This document shows positions 33,361-42,404 of a DNA stretch of 42,404 nt, piece after piece. Source of the stretch: Pleurotus djamor (Eukaryota > Basidiomycota > Agaricomycetes > Agaricales > Pleurotaceae); the NCBI GenBank assembly GCA_029747585.1, contig JAPEVF010000388.1:1-42404 (forward strand). Reading direction: 5' to 3'. A model generated the notes under the pieces. It did no database searches, was not told where the DNA came from, and saw only the letters and a list, made by a program, of their open reading frames with translations. The position numbers and the translations under genes are program-made. Each line of letters begins with the position of its first letter. Position 1 is the first letter of the stretch.

Positions 33361-34443
33361 CTACATCGGATTTACTATCCCGCTGAGATAGTCTTCAATA
33401 AAGCCTAGGTACTTATCGGAAACTTCAGTCCCTAAGCGCATCGGTCCCGACCAATTGTTTCGTAGTGCTTCAAAGGGTACGTTGCCCGGCTGACAGAATG
33501 GTGAATGAAATTTAAGTGTCCAGTACCGGTCAATATCTTCTGATGAGAAGGGGCCTTGACCAGCGGAGTCGACGATGTCTTCGGGATTAACACCTTGGTT
33601 GAGACCTGCCGTGGGCAGATGACGTTGGCGGATGTTGAGTTGTGGGTGGGTCGCGCCAGCACGGGTGTCATTTGCTTCTTCCGCAGCTTTCGTACGAGAG
33701 AGAAGAACGCTCCCGGGATCGTGAACGTCGTCGTCCACATCTGGAAGTTGTTTGTCGTCCATATCGGTCAAAAACTGGTTCAAATCGAACACCCCTTCCG
33801 GGTCAGAATCCCGATATTCAACACGAAGCGACCACCATCCACCTGTCGTCGCGACCAAAACCACCCTATCCTGATACCCGAACTTGGGCATGGAGAATAA
33901 ACACTGGGCCTGACCTAGCGCTTGATGTTGAGCTTCGTTCAACAAACTCTGAACCCGGGCGACGTATAGATCGAGCGTCGTATGTCGTGGTGGAGGACGT
34001 TTCTCCTCGAGGAGAAGCGCTGCGACGGCTCTCCTTATCACGAGTTCCCGCTCGACGAGCCATGGTTTCTTCCCAAAGATGTGAATGAGATAGATTCGTA
34101 CGGTTTCAAACATTCGCGGTTCTCTTAGTTCAACCTCTGGAATGATAATAGAGTTGTCGACGATTACCCCTTTCGCCGCGCTGTCTGCCGTTGTGGAAAA
34201 GGTCGCGGTAGATGTGTCTGCGTTTGTGGGGTCTTTTGAGGAGACGTATAATCCGTACTGGGGACAGACGATAAACAATTGACGGTCTTGCTTGCATAAC
34301 CGAGAGAGGATAAGATTCCAGGTTCCATAAGAACTGTTCTCAAGGCGTCGAACATTATAGCGAGTTGAGAGCGAGAAGACGATAGAGACGTAGATTGATT
34401 TGACCACGGACGCGTCTGCACGCCAACGCGTCCAGTAGGGCAT
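33361..34443 (-). CDS. Hypothetical protein, possibly PD-(D/E)XK-like
   Basis: This is an uninterrupted 360-residue ORF from ATG 34441-34443 to the stop at 33361. The mixed alpha/beta middle part reads NSIIIPEVELREPRMFETV, a helix ELVIRRAVAALLLEEKRPP, a helix ending NEAQHQALGQAQCLF, then DRVVLVATTGGWWSLRVEYR. The order E-x-K strand, QA-containing helix and WW strand recalls restriction-endonuclease-fold proteins common in agaricomycete genomes, though a clear upstream Asp is not obvious. That link is inference. The rest (Asp-rich loop, C-terminal half) has no feature I know. It lies in the roughly 3-kb insert between the duplicated RIF1/DED1 junctions and is divergent from the gene at 34744. 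Confidence 0.6.
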   Translation of the reverse strand: MPYWTRWRADASVVKSIYVSIVFSLSTRYNVRRLENSSYGTWNLILSRLCKQDRQLFIVCPQYGLYVSSKDPTNADTSTATFSTTADSAAKGVIVDNSIIIPEVELREPRMFETVRIYLIHIFGKKPWLVERELVIRRAVAALLLEEKRPPPRHTTLDLYVARVQSLLNEAQHQALGQAQCLFSMPKFGYQDRVVLVATTGGWWSLRVEYRDSDPEGVFDLNQFLTDMDDKQLPDVDDDVHDPGSVLLSRTKAAEEANDTRAGATHPQLNIRQRHLPTAGLNQGVNPEDIVDSAGQGPFSSEDIDRYWTLKFHSPFCQPGNVPFEALRNNWSGPMRLGTEVSDKYLGFIEDYLSGIVNPM

Positions 34444-34680
34444 GATGGTGAGGAAACCATATTTTCCAAAAGTCGCAGCCTTCTTATGAGGGAAAGAAGA
34501 AAGTTTGAACTCCGCAAATAACTTATTTAGGTGACGCAGGGTGACGCTTACTGCCAGCTCCTATGACGTCGCTCCAATTGCGCTCCAAGCGTCTATGATG
34601 TATAGGAGCGATGCATCGAACTACACGTGATGACCGACAAGTCACGAGATCCTGGAGCAAACAAGGAGCAACAAGGCTTG

Positions 34681-34690
34681 TATATTTAAA
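34681..34690 (+). promoter_or_regulatory. TATA-like box of the gene at 34744
   Basis: TATATTTAAA lies about 60 bp before ATG 34744, in the 300-bp divergent promoter shared with the gene ending at 34443. Confidence 0.45.
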
Positions 34691-34743
34691 CCACTTCCAC
34701 GCGCCAAGCAACTCTCATCAACGAACCACCCTTCCAGACGACC

Positions 34744-35335
34744 ATGTCGTGAGTCTCTTCCAAAATATTGCATCCATCTTAGTAATTCTTTGTCAAACTT
34801 AGGACCATCGTTCCAATGACGCGAGAGGAACTCTCGGACCCACCTCCAGTCGTCCGAACCCTGGCCCTAACTCCCAAACCTCACCGCACTCCATCATACG
34901 CTTATGCGTGGAGACTCACTCTAGATAAACTACAGGAATGCATTGTCAAGCACGATCCCGATTATAAGAGTTTTTGGCTAAGCGACCATGAGACTTTTTT
35001 TTTTAAGGAAGCTTTGGACGGCGCGAGGATATGACTCAACATATGGGTGAGTGGATTCATCTCTCAGTTTCTGGCGTTCATGCTGCTAATGCCGCGTTAG
35101 AGTGGCCGCCCGTCCTCAGTTCGTCCTAGTTCCCTACCGCGAAGGTGCAGAGCTAGAAGCGTTTATCCGCGTCTTCTCGAACGCTAGCCAAAAGCACCTC
35201 GATAGATCTCAACAACCAAATGCAAAGGACATTATCTCGGTAATCCGCGAGCTGTTGGATTTTCCGGAGGAAGTTAATAACACACTCAAGTGGCATCGCT
35301 TCTCCCCACCTGAACCATACCAGCCCCGTCTGTAA
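34744..35335 (+). CDS. Hypothetical protein, three exons, probable one-base error
   Basis: ATG 34744 is followed after five bases by a GTGAGT...TTAG intron (34749-34802). Exon 2 reads TIVPMTREELSDPPPVVRTL, then YAWRLTLDKLQECIVKHDP. At the run of ten T (34995-35004) the frame closes. Nine T would keep it open through GYDSTYG to a GTGAGT intron (35047-35100) and on into VAARPQFVLVPYREGAELEA, with the stop at 35335. The product would be about 165 residues. I do not recognise the family. Either a homopolymer sequencing error or a real one-base frameshift is possible. It lies in the insert between the two duplicated junctions. Confidence 0.5.
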
Positions 35336-35565
35336 CTTTTCCGATTGCCCTTCCTGTAGCCGAGCTTGAGACCCTTTCGAATCCACGTACTTTTTTTTTT
35401 ACTCTGTAGATTTGACCTTTGTGAAGCAAGAGATCGATTAAGCTCGTGAATATGGACCCACAGCGCGTCAAGTTGAGTTTATCAACCCACTCGAGGCGCC
35501 GCTCAGAAGCGCGCCATGTACCGACGCTCATCAATGCCAGAGATTCATGGAAGACACAACGTTTC

Positions 35566-35815
35566 GCAAACCGATCTGGGTACGCGCTCTCTTCCGCGCT
35601 GGACTTGCAAACAAGGTGGAGGCCTTATGGTCTACTCTCCAGTCATTGTGCCTTCCATTTCGGTAAGCAGCCATCCTTGAGTATTCTTCCCTGTGCCTCA
35701 GATCTCTCTCGAAGAGCTTGCACAAGCCAAGGCACTTCTACAAAAACTGGACGGCTCTCTGAACGAGAAGATGAAAAAGACTCCGAAAGAGACGAGGTGG
35801 TGGACCTTTCTACTA
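35566..35815 (+). pseudogene. Rearranged RIF1 fragment (pseudogene)
   Basis: Positions from about 35566 match RIF1 around 29542 onward (CTTCCGCGCTGGACTTGCAA at 35591 and 29561). About 50 bp is missing after 35650. Near 35697 the match jumps to RIF1 31621, the last exon (GAAGAGCTTGCACAAGC). About 1.9 kb of RIF1 is therefore deleted between the blocks. The reading frame is broken. It is the RIF1-side relic of the junction duplication. Confidence 0.85.
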
Positions 35816-35860
35816 CTATGCTCATATTTATTTCTAAATTATGATGTTTGCGTTGTTGTA

Positions 35861-35895
35861 GAGTATATCTGCAGCTCGTCGCGAACTAGTTCGCG
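35861..35895 (+). repeat. Left TIR of the 390-bp element
   Basis: This 35-base repeat is identical to the inverted partner at 36216-36250 and includes a 16-base palindrome at its inner edge (35880-35895). Confidence 0.95.
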
Positions 35896-36215
35896 ACAGA
35901 CAAGTGTCGCCAACAAGGGTCCAGTTTTGAAAAGTCAACGCAAGGCTTGGAAAGCCAAGGATGTCATGTGACTGGGCGCCTGTAGGACTTGGGCCTCTTC
36001 AGCATTTCCCCCACCTCCGTGCTTGAGAATGGTGGCTACGGAAAAACACCGTAGAAATACACAAGAATTACTGGCAATATACCGCGGGCCTGGTATCATC
36101 GCCCCATCTACGGCTTGGATAGGGGATGTCAGGAGATTGAAGAGGGGATAGGAACGGCCAGAGCCAAGATCGAAACCAAAAAAACCCGACGCCAACCTTG
36201 GCATCGCTGCCGCGG

Positions 36216-36250
36216 CGCGAACTAGTTCGCGACGAGCTGCAGATATACTC
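36216..36250 (-). repeat. Right TIR of the 390-bp element
   Basis: This is the inverted partner of 35861-35895. The palindrome occupies its inner edge (36216-36231), and TTGTA follows at 36251. Confidence 0.95.
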
Positions 36251-36992
36251 TTGTATCCAAGTTGGATCTCGTACCTGCATGCAACATACATTCCAACCTC
36301 CGTAAAACTCAACAAAGGTTCATTAGCAAAGAAGAAAAGTGTTAGAATACATGGTGAAATATGCGATGCTCTATCAACCAAAGGTATTGTCTCGTATCAT
36401 AATCTATGAAGTCGGGTCATAAGTATAGTAAATGCATCAGTCCATAACGATTAACGTCCACATCTTAACACACACACGTTCGCAATACATCTATGAAGGG
36501 ATATCGGAGTGTAAAGGGTATACTGGGGATGAGGTGGAAATAACGTATCGCGAAACTCGATTGGTAAAAATGTAAACGTTGTATGAGGATATTGACTGAT
36601 ACGGGAAGGGGGGAATGGGGGGAATGAACCGATGCAGTGATGATTATGATGGTGTATTTGTTTTGCTCGTCTAGGAAATGGTGCCGGCCAATTAGCATGA
36701 TGTTGGAAGGAGGCCTTGAAGGGATGTAAGGGGAATGGTTTTATGTATTGATACAAGACCGATGATGGGCATAAGTGGTCGGCCGGATGAGCAAAGCATG
36801 AAGACGAAACGAGACAAATTGTTCCAGAACAGTTCAGAGCAGCGCACGAGAAGTGAGGAGAGAGAAAGAAAATGTCGTCATAAGAGGGGTCGTCAATGAA
36901 GAGGTTCGAGCGTCCGGGGAGGCATAGGCATAGTCCATGACATGGATGTTAGGAAGCGAAGTGGGCCAGGAAAATTATCCCGCGTTGGTGAT

Positions 36993-39016
<2,024 letters not shown>

Positions 39017-40155
39017 ATTAAACTGATTTTGAACTACTACTCTTTTCTCGTTTTTGATGAAAAAGAGTGGACAGATTCTGAGATTCTAAGAGGATGAGTT
39101 GTGGGTTTGTGGTGGTGGTTTGGGATCAAGGAAGATGGAAACCGTCCCAAATTTTTTGTGTTCGCTGACAAAGCGTGGGGCAGCGGTTCCCACGGTCTCA
39201 AAAGTTTCACCCATGCACTGGAAATGAGCCGCTTGCAGGCGACACGGTCTCCGGCTCCGCATCGCAATGTCACATCAATGATTCTTTGCGGTGTTGCGCT
39301 GTCGGTGCAAAGGCAGAGATCGCCCAAAGAGGCTGATCAAACGTGTTCCACAACCCGTTTTGCTAGATACCCTTTGTGTGGACCGTGACAATCGATGCGA
39401 GGCAAGTGCTCAGTTGACTAACAGTTGACGGAATGTATGATGAACAGGTATACAAGTTGCCTGTGCTTGGCTTACCTGCATCCCCCACGTAGTTAGAGAA
39501 TGCACATATGACTAGGTGACCACGCGAATAGGCATCACAGTCGCCAATATCATTCCCCGTGTATCTACTATCAAGTCATGATGCATATGATGCGTGGCAA
39601 TTCCCTGATGACCGGCTCTGTAATAATATCCAGGAATGAGTAGCAAGTTAAACTTAGCACGACTCTAGAATCTGCCCACTGGACATACGACGTCTCAGGT
39701 ACTGATGCGACGTTCAAGCGCTTCGTGAATGATGTGGTGGGTGCATCTATTTATGCTCCATGTCGAGCTCAAAAGTCTCTAAGCAGTTAAAATTTCGACG
39801 CTTAGTGTCAATTTTGAGTGTGTATCTATACACTTCATTGCTCATTATGTTTCACTCCAATGTGCGTTATTTTCAACCGTTAAATCTATCCAGAGGTTCG
39901 AAATATTGTCTACAACGGAAGCCATTGTTCCGTAGGAACTCGCGGCGAGTTCGCAAGAAGACCCAGTTTTACGTGAGTATGTCAGTGCATGTCAACGTCG
40001 AACGTTCAAGGTGAACATACCATCTGACTTGCAGAACAGCTACTCTTACTCATATCCATGGATTCTGGAAAAGTCCCCCTTGGGAACACCAACGCGGCGC
40101 GAACGATAAAGCAACGTTCGATTGGCCATCCCGTGGACCATAGCTTAAGTATGAG
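39017..40155. other. Intergenic region between DED1 and the WSC gene
   Basis: About 1.1 kb, divergent promoters. It contains a short basic open frame at 39760-40014 with no ATG context or domain that convinces me, and no repeats that I could see. Confidence 0.5.
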
Positions 40156-40163
40156 TATAAAAG
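40156..40163 (+). promoter_or_regulatory. TATA box of the WSC-domain gene
   Basis: TATAAAAG lies 62 bp before ATG 40225. A GATTGGCC (inverted CCAAT-type) element is about 40 bp further upstream. Confidence 0.65.
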
Positions 40164-40224
40164 GCCGTCAACCAAATCTTCGAGCCGCCATTCTCCACCA
40201 TCGTCTGGAGTCCAACTTTCCCCC

Positions 40225-40993
40225 ATGTTCTCCAATCACTTACCAGCTTTGCTCGCTCTCGCGCTCTCTGCCAATGTTGCATGGGCCGTGCCCCCTTGCA
40301 CCGATCCGGCTCGTCCGAACGCAATATGCGTCCAGTATAGTCGCCCATTCACGGAAAACGCCTTCTTCTGGCAGTCCTTGAATTGTGGTATCAATCCCCC
40401 TTCGACGTCTTCCTTCGTCGGAGACAATCTCGAAAAGTGGGACTTTAGAGATGGATGGTAAGTGTTTGTTCAAAACAAATTCCCCATCACAATGGCCTTA
40501 ATTAACCAATCTACGGTCAGCCTCACTCCATTTTTCGCTACCTGCTGCACTACAATCAACAGTATGCATTTTACTTTACACGATCATATTGCTTCCCCTC
40601 AACATTTGATATTATCTACCAGATTGTGGAGCTGCGGTCAACTGTGATGTCGAAACTAACGCGCCAGTTCCCACTCCCGCCTTTCTTGCGGCGACCAACC
40701 CGTGGAAGAATACTGTGACCTGCGCTGTCGACAACCCAGCGCGCGTTCTTGCCAACGTGGTCACGACCACTTCGCCTGGAACGACCCCCTTCCAGTGCAT
40801 GAACCTTTGTCAATCCAAAGGCCTCCACTTCGCTGGTGTGGAGAACGGGAATGAATGTCATTGCGGTACTGGGTTTGCTGGTGGTGTCGCTCCTCCCAAT
40901 GCGACCAGTGCGTCGGAGTGTAATGTCCCTTGCGCTGGGAATTATCATACGAGCTGTGGCGGTCCTTGGAGGATGCAAATATTCAGCATGTAA
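40225..40993 (+). CDS. Secreted WSC-domain protein
   Basis: A signal peptide (MFSNHLPALLALALSANVAW, cut near WAVPP) opens the protein. An N-terminal Cys-containing segment (PPCTDPARPNAICVQYS) is followed by introns at about 40458-40519 and 40562-40622. Their splicing yields LTPFFATCCTTINNCGAAVN. The WSC carbohydrate-binding domain covers the last 85 residues: WKNTVTCAVDN, TTPFQCMNLCQSKGLHFAGV, NECHCGTGF, CNVPCAGN, SCGGPWRMQIFSM. It has the Cys pattern and CGG-(x)-MQIF end of the family. The protein stops at once after the domain, with no membrane or GPI signal, so it is probably secreted into the wall or medium. Confidence 0.9.
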
Positions 40994-41545
40994 AATCAAG
41001 CTAGTACATGGACTGTATGGCTAGCATAGGCTCTTCCTGTAAAAGTCTGAACACCAAGTTGCCAATCACCAAACTTTTCCCCTGAAAGCAGCCCCTTCTG
41101 CCAAGCAGGGGTGAGTCCGCAAAAGTGGGGAATCCGAGTCTCGGCGCTGATCCTGCCATCCATCACCACGTTCAGCGGACCAGCAAACGCAGGGAATATC
41201 ATAAAAAAAGGAGATTTTGTCGCTCTTCGACCTAAAACCACACGCTTGAGGATCCCGTTATTTCTCGGGGAGAATAAAACTCGTTTTCCTCGCACTTTAA
41301 TTCATCAGGACCACGTCACCCCCGCAGTTCTGCAATCTCCTTCTCTCCTCCCCCATCCTTCTTTCGTTGCCGTTGCCTGCACGCACCTGCGGATTCCCAA
41401 AACTGGCTTCTGCGAATCCGAGTGAGTTGTCACAATGTATGCCTCCTCCGGTGGATAAATACATGAGTTTTGACCAAAATCTCTTTCATTCCATGGCCAT
41501 TCCTGAAATCCTCATCGTACCTTGCTCTCGGAAACCGAAAATAAC
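40994..41545. other. Intergenic region before the last gene
   Basis: This 550-bp stretch holds no recognisable gene. It includes the WSC 3'UTR and the CT-rich promoter of the following gene (near 41335-41365). Confidence 0.5.
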
Positions 41546-42404
41546 ATGCAAATAGTCTTCGCTAAACCTGTCGACCCATTCTCGCCGGGCGATTCAGCTC
41601 CCATCCAAGTCGACGACGAAGGATATATCCAAAAGGTGCCAGGGTACCTAGTAAACGAAATGTACCGCTCTTCCTCCCCCATCTTCGATGTCCCCGAGTT
41701 CCCTGCTCTGAGACGGGTAAAGCCTCTACCCAAGCGTCGTCGCACCTCAACATCATCCTCCGATCCAATACCAGGTTCCCCTTCATCCGGAAACGACATC
41801 ATCCCTCCTCTGATCGAGCATCTTGAAGCTTTGAAAGCCAAGATAGCTCTAGGTGCATCTGTCGAGGAGCTCCGTCCACATGCGGAATCGCTTTCGGCGT
41901 ACCTTCCTTTGGGATCAGGATCTGAGGAACAGTTGCTCAATAGGTTCGCGGCTGAAGGTGGCGGTAGTGACGATGAACAGGGGGATGGTGATTATGTTGA
42001 CCATCTTCGGCAACCAGGGAATACGAAGAAACGGAAGGTGCCCGCTAACTCTGTGCATTCTCCCCGTGGACAAGAGGGTGACTCTGGTCTCAGTCCCTCA
42101 AGCCCAGAAGATGGGTCCGATCGGCTTGGACCTGAGGGTGGCAATGCTGATGATGGAGTCGATGGACAACCATCCACACCATCCCCAGCTCAACTCAACT
42201 CACTGGCACGCAGGAAGTCGAAATTATCGGCTGCCACGATCGCGGGTTTGAAGCACAAGGAATTGCTGAAGAGTCGTAAACGACAACTTGCAGCTGTCCT
42301 CGGAGCGCTGTCTTTAGGGGATACCCTTGCTTTGGACCAGGCTCTGTCTGCCACGTATCCTGTTCTCGCCCCGCTTTACGATGATACGAAGACCTCAAAT
42401 GCCC
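41546..42404 (+). CDS. Unrecognised protein, 5' part (runs off the window)
   Basis: From ATG 41546 (MQIVFAKPVDPFSPGDSAPI) one frame stays open to the last base, 286 codons, with no stop. It has a short ordered start, a basic KPLPKRRRTS patch that could be a nuclear signal, and a helical segment PPLIEHLEALKAKIALGASV. A long acidic Ser/Gly-rich linker with a KKRKV patch follows, then a helical basic segment LSAATIAGLKHKELLKSRKR followed by QLAAVLGALSLGDTLALDQA. I do not recognise the family. Two basic patches and acidic tracts suggest a nuclear protein. The 3' end lies beyond the window. Confidence 0.75.
   Translation, partial: MQIVFAKPVDPFSPGDSAPIQVDDEGYIQKVPGYLVNEMYRSSSPIFDVPEFPALRRVKPLPKRRRTSTSSSDPIPGSPSSGNDIIPPLIEHLEALKAKIALGASVEELRPHAESLSAYLPLGSGSEEQLLNRFAAEGGGSDDEQGDGDYVDHLRQPGNTKKRKVPANSVHSPRGQEGDSGLSPSSPEDGSDRLGPEGGNADDGVDGQPSTPSPAQLNSLARRKSKLSAATIAGLKHKELLKSRKRQLAAVLGALSLGDTLALDQALSATYPVLAPLYDDTKTSNA

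Larger units (their letters stand above)
35861..36250. mobile_element. 390-bp non-autonomous DNA transposon (MITE-like)
   Basis: The ends 35861-35895 and the reverse complement of 36216-36250 are identical over 35 bases, starting GAGTATATCTGCAGCTCG. Each TIR ends in the 16-base perfect palindrome CGCGAACTAGTTCGCG. The 5-base duplication TTGTA flanks it (35856-35860 and 36251-36255). The paralogous site at 31778-31782 has one TTGTA and no insert, which confirms the boundaries. The interior shows no convincing ORF, so movement would need an outside transposase. The superfamily is unknown. Confidence 0.93.

Noticed and set aside
35861..36250. Assignment of the 390-bp element to Transib from its 5-bp TSD
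   Set aside because: Its ends start GAGTATATC rather than the CAC start typical of Transib, so TSD length alone is not enough.
39760..40014. Basic ORF with a short hydrophobic segment
   Set aside because: It is short, without recognisable domain or splice context, in an AT-rich divergent promoter region.

Overview
The window reads as nuclear DNA of a mushroom-forming basidiomycete (Agaricomycetes). The grounds are intron-dense genes with short introns of about 50 to 85 bp (GTRNGT donors), fungal protein families (Ded1, Rif1, Hgh1, Tpt1, App1, Rtc4-like, Kre9/Knh1-like, WSC), and a 34-residue farnesylated-pheromone-type precursor ending in a CaaX box. This is inferred from gene content; I ran no searches. 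Many single Ns between 6.66 and 16.85 kb sit mostly at degenerate codon positions. That looks like masked allelic differences of a dikaryon. Several genes change frame only at homopolymers, which looks like sequencing error.

Left part (0.26-4.05 kb): a complete-looking DNA transposon with 33-bp perfect terminal inverted repeats and a 7-bp target duplication. It carries one two-exon gene with a coiled-coil N-terminus and a D-D-CxxH-E type catalytic layout. Just beyond it (4.2-4.5 kb) lies a tiny lipopeptide pheromone precursor gene on the minus strand, with its own TATA box and a probable 3'UTR intron. No pheromone receptor gene is visible in the window. A metallo-beta-lactamase-fold hydrolase follows.

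Middle part (6.5-31.7 kb), mostly housekeeping: an RTC4-domain protein, a secreted Lys/Glu-rich single-helix-like protein, argininosuccinate synthase, a RING E3 ligase, a tRNA 2'-phosphotransferase paralogue with a mitochondrial-looking N-terminus, App1 phosphatidate phosphatase, divergent Hgh1, HDDC2-type 5'-deoxynucleotidase, a small Kre9/Knh1-like secreted protein, a cytochrome P450, the second tRNA 2'-phosphotransferase, and Rif1.

Right part (31.6-42.4 kb): RIF1 and DED1 were apparently once tail-to-tail neighbours. Their junction has been tandemly duplicated. This left a decayed DED1 3' fragment next to the real RIF1 and a rearranged RIF1 fragment next to the real DED1, with about 3 kb of unrelated orphan genes between. 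One copy of the junction carries a 390-bp non-autonomous transposon with 35-bp TIRs that contain a 16-bp palindrome. The other copy preserves the unoccupied target site. The window ends with a WSC-domain secreted protein and the 5' part of an unrecognised nuclear-looking protein.
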